Source: Nevskiaceae bacterium
GTDB lineage: Bacteria; Pseudomonadota; Gammaproteobacteria; Nevskiales; Nevskiaceae
Assembly: GCA_004297005.1 (NCBI GenBank)
Contig: SCVA01000046.1
Location: 1 to 64,000, forward strand
Reading direction: 5' to 3'
Length of the DNA: 64,000 nucleotides
The position numbers and the translations under genes were made by a program. This document shows, one piece after another, positions 8,857 through 17,265 of this stretch. Below the pieces are notes generated by a model, which worked only from the letters and a program-made list of their open reading frames with translations, was not told the origin of the DNA and searched no databases. Positions within the stretch are counted from its first letter, which is position 1, and the number at the start of each line of letters is the position of its first letter.

Positions 8857-10203
8857 ATGAACCGCCGCCCCTCCCGTCCATCCCTGTCGCTCGAAGCACG
8901 CCTGGGCCTGCTGCTGGCGTTCGTGGTGGTCGCGGCCGTCGTCGTCACCGCCCTGATGTCGCGGATCGATGCGCCGCTGCCGCAGGCCGCGCTGTTCGCG
9001 CTGCTGATCCTGCTGCCGCTGTCGCTGCTCGCCCTGCGCCGGGTGATGCGGCCGATCAACCGCTACCTGCGGGTGCTGCGCGACGGCGTCGCCGGCTTCC
9101 GCGACGGCGACTACTCGCTGTCCATCGCGGTGGACCGCCACGACGAGCTAGGCGAGCTGGGCGAGCTCTACAACCACATCGGCGACGTGCTGCGCAGCGA
9201 GCGCCAGGAGCTGTTCCAGCGCGAGCTGCTGCTGGACACGGTGATCCAGACCACGCCCTGGGCGCTGGTGCTGACCAATGCCCAGGGCGCGGTGCTTTAT
9301 GCCAATGCCTCCGCGCGCCAACTGTTCCACCAGGGCCGCAAGATGGAGGGACTCAATTTCTCGACCCTGCTCGACCAGGCGCCCGAGACCCTGCGCGAGG
9401 CGGCCAGGGCCGAGGTCGATGGCCTGTACACCATTGCTGGCGGCGAGGAGCCGGAGGTCTATCACGTCACCCATCGCCGCTTCATGCTCAATACCCGCGA
9501 GCATCACCTGCATCTGTTCAAGCGCCTCACCCGCGAGCTGAACCGGCAGGAGCTGGAGAGCTGGAAGAAGGTGATCCGGGTCATCAGCCACGAGCTGAAC
9601 AACTCGCTGGCGCCGATCGCCTCGATGGCGCACAGCGGCCGCCTGCTCGCCGAGCAGGGCCGCACCGACAAGCTCAAGCTGGTGTTCGACACCATCGACG
9701 ACCGCGCCCAGCGGCTCAAGGGCTTTCTCGAGGACTACGCGCGCTTCGCCAAGTTGCCGCGACCACGGCTGGAGAGCGTGGAATGGGCGCCGTTCCTGGC
9801 CGGCCTACAGGCAGCGGTGGCGGTGCGGCTGAGCGAACCGCCACCGACGCGCGCCGGCCGCTTCGACGCCGCGCAGATCCAGCAGGTGCTGATCAATCTC
9901 ATCAAGAACGCCCACGAGTCCGGCAGCGCCGCCGAGGCGGTGACGCTGGCGGTGCGCGACGAGGGCAGTGTCTTTGTGCTGCGGGTGCTGGACCGCGGCC
10001 CCGGCATGTCGGAGACGGTGCTCGCCAACGCGCTGCTGCCGTTCTACTCGACCAAGAGCGAGGGCACCGGCCTGGGCCTCACCCTCTGCCGCGAGATCGT
10101 CGAGGCGCACGAGGGGCGGCTGGTGCTGGCCAATCGCGAGGGTGGCGGGCTGGAAGTGCGGTTGATCCTGCCGGCCGCGCCGCCGGTGAGCGGGGCGCCG
10201 TGA
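8857..10203 (+). CDS. Membrane sensor histidine kinase, short-loop (intramembrane-sensing) type
   Basis: A 448-residue kinase. Two transmembrane helices (about 16-34 and 44-62) are separated by only about nine residues, so there is essentially no periplasmic sensor domain. A HAMP-like segment, a PAS domain (about 125-225) and a catalytic core follow: H-box RVISHELNNS with His245, N-box LINLIKNAHESG, G1 DRGPGMS, G2 GTGLGL (403-408). It should phosphorylate the regulator encoded 63 bp upstream. The lack of an external domain suggests the signal is sensed within the membrane or relayed by the co-encoded FtsX-type permeases. Confidence 0.9.
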   Translation: MNRRPSRPSLSLEARLGLLLAFVVVAAVVVTALMSRIDAPLPQAALFALLILLPLSLLALRRVMRPINRYLRVLRDGVAGFRDGDYSLSIAVDRHDELGELGELYNHIGDVLRSERQELFQRELLLDTVIQTTPWALVLTNAQGAVLYANASARQLFHQGRKMEGLNFSTLLDQAPETLREAARAEVDGLYTIAGGEEPEVYHVTHRRFMLNTREHHLHLFKRLTRELNRQELESWKKVIRVISHELNNSLAPIASMAHSGRLLAEQGRTDKLKLVFDTIDDRAQRLKGFLEDYARFAKLPRPRLESVEWAPFLAGLQAAVAVRLSEPPPTRAGRFDAAQIQQVLINLIKNAHESGSAAEAVTLAVRDEGSVFVLRVLDRGPGMSETVLANALLPFYSTKSEGTGLGLTLCREIVEAHEGRLVLANREGGGLEVRLILPAAPPVSGAP

Positions 10204-10220
10204 TGCCGCCGCGCGGAAAA

Positions 10221-10247
10221 TGTCGAAATCGCTCCCGCTGAGCCGTC
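10221..10247 (+). promoter_or_regulatory. ECF42-like promoter
   Basis: TGTCGA (10221-10226) is separated by 17 bp from CGTC (10244-10247). This fits the TGTCGA -35 / CG(A/T)C -10 motif that I recall being reported for ECF42 sigma factors. It lies about 45 bp upstream of the DGPF gene that precedes an ECF42-type sigma gene, which suggests autoregulation. Confidence 0.55.
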
Positions 10248-10290
10248 ATAGAGTGGAGCCGATCCGGCTCGCTCTTACTTTGGAAACCCC

Positions 10291-10644
10291 ATGAACTACA
10301 GCCTGCTCGTCCACGAACCGCCGGAAGGCTTCGCCGCCCGCACCGACCCCGAACTGCAAAAGGCCTATTGGGAGGGCACCATGCGCTACCTCCAGGCCTT
10401 GCGCGAGGCGGGCATCTTCCGGGGCGGGGCGGGGCTGCAAGCGCCGTCCAGCGCCACCACGGTCCGCTACCGCGACGACAAGCTGCAAGTGCAGGACGGC
10501 CCCTACGCGGACACCAAGGACCAGCTCGGCGGCTTCTTCATCATCGAGGTACCGAACCTCGACGTCGCGCTGGAATGGGCGGGGCGCTTCCCGCGCCGTC
10601 CGGGTGTGGTGGTGGAAGTGCGGCCGAACTTGCCGCAGGACTGA
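10291..10644 (+). CDS. YCII/DGPF-domain protein linked to ECF sigma factor
   Basis: A 117-residue dimeric alpha/beta barrel protein of the YCII family. The family block is VQDGPYADTKDQLGGFFIIE, where DGPY replaces the more common DGPF; a C-terminal AGRFPRRPGVVVEVRP strand closes the fold. DGPF proteins are regularly encoded beside ECF42-type sigma factors and are thought to be part of the same regulon, though their biochemical activity is not settled. The sigma gene starts 6 bp downstream. The ATG at 10291 is preceded by a GGA-containing weak ribosome site and by the ECF42-like promoter. Confidence 0.88.
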   Translation: MNYSLLVHEPPEGFAARTDPELQKAYWEGTMRYLQALREAGIFRGGAGLQAPSSATTVRYRDDKLQVQDGPYADTKDQLGGFFIIEVPNLDVALEWAGRFPRRPGVVVEVRPNLPQD

Positions 10645-10650
10645 GCCCGG

Positions 10651-11877
10651 ATGCCGGCAACCGGCGAGACCATCGCCAGGATCGCCCGGGAGTCCACGCG
10701 CCGTCTGGTGGCCTTTCTGGCGGCACGCTCGGGCGATCTCGCTGCGTCGGAAGACGCCCTCGCGGATGCCTTCGCCGTCGCGCTGGAAACCTGGCCGCTG
10801 GAAGGGCTGCCGGCGCGCCCGGAAGCCTGGCTGCTGACGGTCGCCCGACGGCGGCTCATTGATGGTCACCGGCACGGCGAAGTGCGCGAGGAGGCAGCGC
10901 CGGCGCTGCGTTGGCTGGCCGAGAACGCGCTCGCCGAAGCGGCCGAGTCGGAGACCTTTCCGGACGAGCGCCTCAAGCTGATGTTCGTGTGCGCGCACCC
11001 GGCGATTGATCCAGCCGCGCGCACGCCGCTGATGCTGCAGGCCGTGCTCGGCCTCGACGCCGCCACTATCGCTGAAGCCTTTCTGGTCAAGCCGGCGGCG
11101 ATGGGCCAGCGGCTCAGCCGCGCCAAGGCGAAGATCCGCGACGCCGCGATTCCCTTCGAGGTGCCGGCGAGCATGCGCCTGCCGGAGCGGTTGGACGCGG
11201 TACTGCAAGCGATCTACGCCGCCTACGGGCTGAGCCGCGACGAGGTGGCCGGCGCCGACCCTGGGCGCCGCGAACTCTCGCTGGCGGCTTTCGAGCTGGC
11301 CGGTCTGCTGCACCGGCTGTTGCCGGAGGAGCCCGAGGCGGCCGGCCTGCTGGCCCTGATGATGCACTGCGAAGCCCGTCGCCCGGGTCGTCAGGACGCC
11401 GAGGGAAACTACCTGCCGCTCTCCGAGCAGGACCCGAGCCGATGGTCGCGCGAGGGCATCTGGCAGGCCGACCGCCTGCTGGCGCGGGCGGCCGAGGCGC
11501 GGCGCCTGGGGCGCTTTCAGTTGGAGGCGGCGATTCAGTCCTGTCACTCTCGGCGCGCGCACGGCGGCGAAACCGACTGGGCCGCGATCACGACCTTCTA
11601 CGAGGCCCTGTGCCGCCAGACGCGCGCCGCCGGCGCCTGGGTGGCGCGCGCCGCCGCATTGGCGCAGTGGCGGGGCGTCGAAGAAGGCTTGCGCGCACTC
11701 GACGAGCTACCGCTCCCTGTGGTCGCCGACTACCAAGCCTATTGGGCCTTGCGTGCGCACCTGCTGCGGCAGCGCGACCCAGAGGCGGCGGCCGAGGCCT
11801 ATCGCCAGGCGATGCACCTGTGCCGGGACGCCGCGATGCGCGAGTTCCTGCACCGGCGTTTGGCCGAGCTGCCCTAG
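10651..11877 (+). CDS. ECF42-type RNA polymerase sigma factor with long C-terminal extension
   Basis: A 408-residue protein. The N-terminal sigma2 region includes SEDALADAFAVALETWP and EAWLLTVARRRLIDGHR; the sigma4 helix-turn-helix is near LDAATIAEAFLVKPAAMGQRLSRAKAKIR. About 220 further residues form an all-helical, TPR-like extension (DUF6596 type) with LALMMHCEARRPGR and FQLEAAIQSCH. That architecture and the adjacent DGPF gene define the ECF42 group, which has no anti-sigma factor and uses its C-terminal extension for control. No anti-sigma gene is seen nearby, consistent with this. Signal unknown. Confidence 0.88.
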   Translation: MPATGETIARIARESTRRLVAFLAARSGDLAASEDALADAFAVALETWPLEGLPARPEAWLLTVARRRLIDGHRHGEVREEAAPALRWLAENALAEAAESETFPDERLKLMFVCAHPAIDPAARTPLMLQAVLGLDAATIAEAFLVKPAAMGQRLSRAKAKIRDAAIPFEVPASMRLPERLDAVLQAIYAAYGLSRDEVAGADPGRRELSLAAFELAGLLHRLLPEEPEAAGLLALMMHCEARRPGRQDAEGNYLPLSEQDPSRWSREGIWQADRLLARAAEARRLGRFQLEAAIQSCHSRRAHGGETDWAAITTFYEALCRQTRAAGAWVARAAALAQWRGVEEGLRALDELPLPVVADYQAYWALRAHLLRQRDPEAAAEAYRQAMHLCRDAAMREFLHRRLAELP

Positions 11878-12022
11878 AGCTTGTCAGCCGTTTGGGCGGC
11901 GGCGAACCGGGGCCAAGGGGCGGCTACGACTTGCGATTCCCCCTGCCGACCCGAGTCGCGGGCTGTCGGCCGGGATGCTAGGCGGTTAATCTGTCGGCAA
12001 ACGAAAAAACGAGGAGTCCGAA

Positions 12023-13348
12023 TTGGCCTGCTGCCACTACCACGCCCTGATGATTCCGGGCGGCGATACCGCCTTCACCGTCGATGCCTCGCGAGTCACT
12101 TTCGGTCGCGGCTGCCTGAAGGAAGTCGGCGACCGCGCCCTGGCCCTGGGCCTGCGGCGGGTGGCGCTGTTCACCGATCCCCGGCTGGCGGCCTTGCCGC
12201 ACTTCGCCACCGTCAAGGCCTCGATGCTGGCCGCCGGGCTGGACGTGGTGGTCTACGACCAGTGCCGGGTCGAGCCCACCGACCAGTCGTTCCGCGAAGC
12301 GGCGGCGTTCGCCGCCGAGGCGAAGGTCGATGGCTATGTCTCGCTGGGCGGCGGCTCGGTGATGGATACCTGCAAGGGCGCCAACCTCTACGCCACGCAT
12401 CCGGCCGACTTTCTCGCCTACGTCAACGCGCCGATCGGCGAGGGGCGGGCGGTGCCCGGCGCGCTGAAACCGCACATTGCCTGCCCGACCACCTGCGGCA
12501 CCGGCAGCGAGGTGACCGGCATCGCCATCTTCGACCTGCTGGAGCGAGGGGTGAAGACCGGCATCGCTTCCATCGCCCTGCGCCCGACCGAGGCGCTGGT
12601 GGACCCGGACTGCACCGACAGTCTGCCCGCCGAGGTGGTCGCGGCCAGCGGTTTCGACGTGCTCAGCCATGCGCTGGAGAGCTATACCGCGCGGCCCTAT
12701 GTGCGCCGGCCGGCGCCGCCACGGCCGACGGCGCGGCCGCTCAGCCAGGGTGCGAATCCCTGGAGCGATCTCGGCTGCCGCGAGGCCCTGCGCCTGATGG
12801 GTCTTTACTTGGAGCGGGCGGTGGCCGACGCCAATGACGCCGAGGCGCGCGAGCAGGTGATGTGGGCCGCGACCCTGGCGGGCATCGCCTTCGGCAACGC
12901 CGGCGTGCACGCGCCGCATGCGATGAGCTATGCCGTGGCCGGCTTGGTGCGCGACTACCGCGCGCCGGGCTATCCGCAACGGCCCGGCGAAGAGCCGGAA
13001 GCCTTGGTGCCGCATGGCATGTCGGTGATCCTCAATGCGCCAGCGGTGTTCCGGCTCACCTGCAGCGCTTGCCCCGAGCAGCACCTGGAGGCCGCCGTCT
13101 GCCTGGGCGCCGATGCGCGCGGCGCCAGCGCCGCCGATGCCGGCGAGATCCTGGCCGGCAAGCTGCTGCAACTGATGAAGGCGGTGCGCATCCCCAACGG
13201 CCTGGCCGGCGTTGGTTATGGCGAGGCCGATCTCGACGCGCTCGCCGACGGCGCCTATCCCCAGCAGCGGCTGTTGCAGAACGCGCCGCTGGAGATGAGC
13301 AAGCCGGTGCTGCGGGAGTTGTTTCGCGGCGCCCTGCGCTACTGGTGA
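12023..13348 (+). CDS. Iron-containing alcohol dehydrogenase, hydroxyacid-oxoacid transhydrogenase (ADHFE1) type
   Basis: A 441-residue group III alcohol dehydrogenase. The N-terminal [20 protein letters not shown], the [13 protein letters not shown] nucleotide motif, [10 protein letters not shown], and the iron ligands in [17 protein letters not shown] and [14 protein letters not shown] are all present. The insertion with [12 protein letters not shown] is typical of the ADHFE1-like branch, which oxidises 4-hydroxybutyrate with 2-oxoglutarate as acceptor. The exact substrate here is inferred from that similarity. I chose the TTG at 12023 because AGGAG lies 6 bp upstream and the family N-terminus begins there. 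A thioesterase gene follows 4 bp later, suggesting a small fatty-acid or hydroxyacid operon. Confidence 0.88.
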   Translation: MACCHYHALMIPGGDTAFTVDASRVTFGRGCLKEVGDRALALGLRRVALFTDPRLAALPHFATVKASMLAAGLDVVVYDQCRVEPTDQSFREAAAFAAEAKVDGYVSLGGGSVMDTCKGANLYATHPADFLAYVNAPIGEGRAVPGALKPHIACPTTCGTGSEVTGIAIFDLLERGVKTGIASIALRPTEALVDPDCTDSLPAEVVAASGFDVLSHALESYTARPYVRRPAPPRPTARPLSQGANPWSDLGCREALRLMGLYLERAVADANDAEAREQVMWAATLAGIAFGNAGVHAPHAMSYAVAGLVRDYRAPGYPQRPGEEPEALVPHGMSVILNAPAVFRLTCSACPEQHLEAAVCLGADARGASAADAGEILAGKLLQLMKAVRIPNGLAGVGYGEADLDALADGAYPQQRLLQNAPLEMSKPVLRELFRGALRYW

Positions 13349-13352
13349 ACCC

Positions 13353-13808
13353 GTGAGCGAAACCAAGCCCAAGCCGCCGCTGGCCAGCGACTACCCGTAC
13401 TTCGTGCCGATCAGCACCCGCTGGATGGACAACGACGTCTACGGCCACGTCAACAACGTCACCTACTACAGCTACTTCGACACCGCCGCCAATCACTACC
13501 TGATCCGCGAAGGCGGCCTGGACATCCACCAGGGGCCAGTGATCGGCCTGGTGGTGGAGTCGAACTGCCGCTATTTCGCGCCGCTGGAATATCCCGAGGC
13601 CCTGCGGGTGGGCTTGCGGGTGGACAAGCTCGGCAATCGCTCGGTGACCTATGGTCTGGCGATCTTCCGCGAGGGCGAGACGCAGGCGGCCGCGCAGGGC
13701 CAGTTCGTGCACGTTTTCGTCGACCGCCAGACCCGGCGGCCGGCGCCGCTGCCGGAGGCGCTGCGCGCCGCGCTGGCGCGCATCGCCTTAGGGCCTGTCA
13801 CCCATTAG
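13353..13808 (+). CDS. Hot-dog-fold acyl-CoA thioesterase (4HBT family)
   Basis: A 151-residue single hot-dog domain. The active-site loop [13 protein letters not shown] (23-35) carries the catalytic aspartate Asp26 and the GHVNN turn of the 4-hydroxybenzoyl-CoA thioesterase/YbgC group. The start is GTG at 13353, 4 bp after the dehydrogenase stop. The last six residues and the TAG stop (LGPVTH) are encoded inside the terminal inverted repeat of the MITE beginning at 13789, so the natural C-terminus has been replaced. The core domain appears complete, so the enzyme is probably functional. Confidence 0.87.
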   Translation: MSETKPKPPLASDYPYFVPISTRWMDNDVYGHVNNVTYYSYFDTAANHYLIREGGLDIHQGPVIGLVVESNCRYFAPLEYPEALRVGLRVDKLGNRSVTYGLAIFREGETQAAAQGQFVHVFVDRQTRRPAPLPEALRAALARIALGPVTH

Positions 13809-14159
13809 AACATCGCTGCGGCGGAAGGCGGTTTTTGGGGCAGTGCAAGGAAGCAAGAGCGCGCAATAGCGGGCCTATTGAAACTCTTGCTGACGCCGCA
13901 ATGCCCCAAAACCGTCCGGCGCCGACACGGTGTTTGCGTAGCAAGGGGTGCGGGAGGCGCCGGCAGGGCTCGCTCCCGCACCCACCTCGCTACGCTCAGG
14001 CACCGTGTCGCGAGCCCGCCCCTAGGGGTTGCTGGCCAAAAGCGCGTCATGCCGCGTTGCCCGCCTAGCGAAGGCAACCAGCCTTCGCGGCAGCAGGCGC
14101 CTTGCCTGACGCGCTTTTGACCGGCAACGCAGCGACGTTCTAATGGGTGACAGGCCCTA
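13789..14159. mobile_element. 371-bp MITE with 32-bp terminal inverted repeats and three nested hairpins
   Basis: The left end (13789-13820, starting TAGGGCCTGTCACCC) and right end (14128-14159) are inverted copies matching at 31 of 32 positions. TA flanks both tips, as for IS630/Tc1-type targets. Inside are three consecutive long stem-loops: 13827-13919 (inner arms GCAAGAG/CTCTTGC and CAATAG/CTATTG), 13924-14009 (GACACGGTG/CACCGTGTC, GGGTGCGGGAG/CTCCCGCACCC) and 14037-14119 (CAAAAGCGCGTCA/TGACGCGCTTTTG). No open frame looks like a transposase, so it is non-autonomous. It lies between convergent genes, ends 3 bp from the DUF4399 stop, and overlaps the thioesterase stop. Confidence 0.88.
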
Positions 14160-14162
14160 CGC

Positions 14163-14648
14163 TTACTGCACCGTGATGCTGATCTTCTCGCTCTGCACCG
14201 CCGGGTTGTGCGGCTGGTGCTTCCAGTCGGCGAGCAGCAGTTGCAGGGTGTGCTTGCCGGGCTTGAGGCTCAGCTCCATCTCGGTCTGACCGCCGCCGAA
14301 GTGCTTGATCTGGTCGGTCATCGGCAGTGAGGTGGTGTAGTCCACCACCGGGCTGTCGATCAGCAGGTGGTGATGGCCGGTGTTTTCCTTCTGCAGGCCG
14401 GCGGCGGTGACGCCCATGCCCTTGAGGCCGAACTGCACCACGAAGGGGCTCTTCACGGTGTCGCCGTCCTTCAGGTTGATGAAATAGACCTTGGCGCCGG
14501 CCGGCGAGGGCTGCGGCAGGCCGAGGCTGGTTTCCGCCTGGGTCTGGGCCTGCTGCTTGGCGGCGGCCTTGAGGTCTTCCTTCCAGTCGGCCTGGACGGC
14601 GGTGGCGGCGGCGAGGCCGGCGATCAGCAGGGGCAGGGCAATGCGCAT
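14163..14648 (-). CDS. Periplasmic DUF4399 protein
   Basis: A 161-residue exported protein. The start at 14648 (MRIALPLLIAGLAAATAVQA) gives a clean signal peptide and has GGAG upstream; the open frame continues further up without support. The mature part begins with a short Lys/Gln-rich helix and then a DUF4399 beta domain (KVYFINLKDGDTVKSPFVV, NTGHHHLLIDSP, KPGKHTLQLLLADWKHQPH). The His-rich loop TGHHHLL is a family feature and could bind metal, but function is not established. The MITE ends just after its stop codon, so its transcript probably terminates in the MITE hairpins. Confidence 0.85.
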   Translation of the reverse strand: MRIALPLLIAGLAAATAVQADWKEDLKAAAKQQAQTQAETSLGLPQPSPAGAKVYFINLKDGDTVKSPFVVQFGLKGMGVTAAGLQKENTGHHHLLIDSPVVDYTTSLPMTDQIKHFGGGQTEMELSLKPGKHTLQLLLADWKHQPHNPAVQSEKISITVQ

Positions 14649-14729
14649 GAGGTGCTCCGTAAAGGGTTCTAGTGGGTGGCCACAAGGACCACATCCGGTC
14701 GGCCGGCGTTCCCGCCGCCCGTGCAAACT

Positions 14730-15392
14730 TCAGTCGCCGCCAAGCCGGCGCACGCCCTGCGGGCCGCCGATCAGCAGCACGTCGGCCTTGCGGCGGGCGA
14801 ACAGGCCGACGGTGACCACGCCGGGAATCTGGTTGATGGTTGCTTCCAGCCCGACCGGATCGACGATCTGCAGGCCGTGCACGTCGAGGATGACATTGCC
14901 GTTGTCGGTGACCACGCCCTCGCGCCAGCGCGGGTCGCCGCCCAGGGCTGCGAGCTTGCGGGCCACCAGGGAGCGCGCCATCGGGATCACTTCCACCGGC
15001 AGTGGAAACTTGCCCAGCACCGGCACCAGCTTGGACTCGTCGACGATGCAGACGAAGCTGCGCGCCGCCTCGGCGACGATCTTCTCGCGGGTGAGCGCCG
15101 CGCCGCCGCCCTTGATGAGGCGCAGATGCGGGTCGGTTTCATCGGCGCCATCGACATAGATCGACAGCGGGCCGGCGCTGTTGGCGTCCAGCACCGGAAT
15201 GCCGATGGCCTTGAGCCGCGCGCTGCTGGCCTCGGAGGAGGACACCGCGCCGGCGATGTCGGCCTTGCGGCTGGCGAGGGCGTCGATGAAGTAGTTGACG
15301 GTGGAGCCGGTGCCAACGCCCAGGATCTCGCCTGGGACGAGGTAGGCGAGGGCGGCTTCAGCGACGGCTTTCTTGGCTTGGTTCTGGTCCAT
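14730..15392 (-). CDS. rpiA: Ribose-5-phosphate isomerase A
   Basis: Interconverts ribose 5-phosphate and ribulose 5-phosphate in the pentose phosphate pathway. The product has 220 residues, the normal RpiA length. Family motifs are [15 protein letters not shown] (phosphate loop), YVDGADETD (catalytic aspartates and glutamate), [12 protein letters not shown] (catalytic lysine region) and the C-terminal [15 protein letters not shown]. The start [15 protein letters not shown] at 15392 follows the yggS stop by 10 bp, so the two genes form an operon. The longer open frame upstream overlaps yggS and is not used. Confidence 0.95.
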   Translation of the reverse strand: MDQNQAKKAVAEAALAYLVPGEILGVGTGSTVNYFIDALASRKADIAGAVSSSEASSARLKAIGIPVLDANSAGPLSIYVDGADETDPHLRLIKGGGAALTREKIVAEAARSFVCIVDESKLVPVLGKFPLPVEVIPMARSLVARKLAALGGDPRWREGVVTDNGNVILDVHGLQIVDPVGLEATINQIPGVVTVGLFARRKADVLLIGGPQGVRRLGGD

Positions 15393-15402
15393 GGGCTTAG
15401 TT

Positions 15403-16104
15403 TCAGGCTTGCGGCACCGGCTTGCCAGTACGGGGGCCAAAGAGGGCGCTGCCGATCCGGACCAGGGTCGCTCCCTCGGCGATGGCGGCCTCGAAGTCGT
15501 CGGACATGCCCATCGACAGGGTATCCAGCGCCAGACCGGCGGTGCGTGCCTGCTCAAAGAGTTGACGCAACTGACGGAATGGTGCGTGCGGGTTGGCATT
15601 GGCGGTCGTGGGCGCGGGCAGGGCCATCAGGCCGCGCAGCCGCAGGCCGGGCAGTGCGGCGACTGCCTGGCAGAGCGCCAGCGCCTCCTGGGGTGCGCAG
15701 CCGGACTTGCTGGCCTCGCCGGAGATGTTCACCTGCACGCAGACCTGCAGAGGCGGTCGTGCGGCAGGGCGCTGGTCCGAGAGCCTCTGAGCGATCTTGA
15801 GACGGTCCACGCCGTGGGCCCAATCGAAGTGGGCGGCGATCTCGGCGGTCTTGTTGGACTGGATGAGCCCAATGTGATGCCACTCCAGTGCCTCACTGGC
15901 GAGTGCGGCGATCTTCTCCAGCGCCTCCTGCACATAGTTCTCGCCAAACGCGTGCTGGCCGGCGGCGATGGCTTCGCGCAGGCGCTCGACGGGCATGGTC
16001 TTGCTCACCGCCAGCAGGCGCACCGACTCCGGAGGGCGGCCGCAGGCCAGGCAGGCGTCCCTGATGCGCGCCTGTAGTCTGGCGAGATTTTCGGCAAATG
16101 ACAT
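15403..16104 (-). CDS. yggS: YggS/PLPBP family pyridoxal-5'-phosphate homeostasis protein
   Basis: A 233-residue PLP-binding TIM-barrel protein without known catalytic activity, involved in vitamin B6 and amino-acid homeostasis. Lys35 in [11 protein letters not shown] is the PLP Schiff-base lysine. Family blocks [38 protein letters not shown] and [13 protein letters not shown], followed by VRIGSALFG, are all intact. In many gammaproteobacteria this gene lies beside pilT, exactly as here: pilT is divergent, 101 bp away. It is followed by rpiA on the same strand. Confidence 0.95.
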   Translation of the reverse strand: MSFAENLARLQARIRDACLACGRPPESVRLLAVSKTMPVERLREAIAAGQHAFGENYVQEALEKIAALASEALEWHHIGLIQSNKTAEIAAHFDWAHGVDRLKIAQRLSDQRPAARPPLQVCVQVNISGEASKSGCAPQEALALCQAVAALPGLRLRGLMALPAPTTANANPHAPFRQLRQLFEQARTAGLALDTLSMGMSDDFEAAIAEGATLVRIGSALFGPRTGKPVPQA

Positions 16105-16205
16105 GTGGGCGGAGTAAGTAGGCTCGGACTTGCTTGCTGATGCCCCGGGAAGTGGCTAACGTCCGAAGGCAACCGCCCAACAGAATACGACCACACGGCA
16201 CCGCC

Positions 16206-17255
16206 ATGGCGATGGACATTTCCCAGCTGCTGACCTTCAGCGTGCAGCAGAAGGCTTCCGACCTTCATCTTTCCGCCGGCATCGAGCCGATGATCCGCGT
16301 CGATGGCGACGTCAAGCGCATCAACTTGCCGCCGATGGATCACAAGACCGTGCACGACATGGTCTACGACATCATGAACGACAAGCAGCGCAAGTCCTGG
16401 GACGAGTTCCTGGAGACCGACTTCTCGTTCGAGATTCCCGGCCTGGCGCGTTTCCGTGTCAACGCCTTCAACCACAGCCGCGGCGCCGGCGCGGTGTTCC
16501 GCACCATTCCCAGCAAGATTCTGTCGCTCGATGATCTGAAAGCGCCCTCGATCTTCAAGGACATCGCCAACACCCCGCGCGGCATCGTGCTGGTCACCGG
16601 CCCGACCGGCTCCGGCAAGTCCACGACGCTCGCGGCGATCATCAACCACATCAACGAAAACGAGTACGGCCACATCCTTACCATCGAGGACCCGATCGAG
16701 TTCGTGCATCCGGCCAAGAAGTGCCTGATCAACCAGCGCGAGGTGCATCGCGACACCCTCGGCTTCAACGAGGCGCTGCGCTCGGCCCTGCGTGAAGACC
16801 CGGACGTGATCCTGGTCGGCGAAATGCGCGATCTGGAAACCATCCGCCTGGCCTTGTCGGCGGCGGAGACGGGCCATCTGGTGTTCGGCACCCTGCACAC
16901 CTCCAGTGCCGCCAAGACCATCGATCGCATCGTCGACGTGTTCCCCGCCGCCGAGAAGGACATGGTGCGGACCATGCTCTCCGAGTCGCTGCGCGCGGTG
17001 ATCTCACAGAGCCTGCTGAAGAAGAAGGGCGGCGGCCGCGTCGCCGCGCACGAGATCATGATCGGCACGCCGGCGATTCGTAACCTGATCCGCGAGAACA
17101 AGGTGGCGCAGATGTATTCGGCGATCCAGACCGGTCAGAAGGACGGCATGCAGACGCTCGACCAGTGCCTGAAGGATCTGGTCAAGCGCGGCACCGTGGA
17201 GCTCAACGAGGCGCGCATGAAGTCGGCCGATCCGCGCACCTTCGCCATCACCTAA
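16206..17255 (+). CDS. pilT: Type IV pilus retraction ATPase PilT
   Basis: The hexameric cytoplasmic motor that depolymerises type IVa pili for twitching and DNA uptake. The 349 residues contain the PAS-like N-terminus (DISQLLTFSVQQKASDLHLSA), Walker A GPTGSGKST, the Asp box, Walker B VGEMRDLETI, the His box FGTLHTSSAAKTIDR, and the PilT-specific AIRNLIREN motif needed for retraction. Start: ATG 16206; a second in-frame ATG six bases on would match the common MDI start even better. pilU follows 10 bp downstream. The divergent spacer to yggS must hold the promoter. Confidence 0.96.
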   Translation: MAMDISQLLTFSVQQKASDLHLSAGIEPMIRVDGDVKRINLPPMDHKTVHDMVYDIMNDKQRKSWDEFLETDFSFEIPGLARFRVNAFNHSRGAGAVFRTIPSKILSLDDLKAPSIFKDIANTPRGIVLVTGPTGSGKSTTLAAIINHINENEYGHILTIEDPIEFVHPAKKCLINQREVHRDTLGFNEALRSALREDPDVILVGEMRDLETIRLALSAAETGHLVFGTLHTSSAAKTIDRIVDVFPAAEKDMVRTMLSESLRAVISQSLLKKKGGGRVAAHEIMIGTPAIRNLIRENKVAQMYSAIQTGQKDGMQTLDQCLKDLVKRGTVELNEARMKSADPRTFAIT

Positions 17256-17265
17256 GGGAGCCGCC

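Noticed and set aside
11900..11975. GCCGA...TCGGC inverted repeat after the ECF42 gene as a terminator
   Set aside because: Stem is interrupted and there is no T-run.
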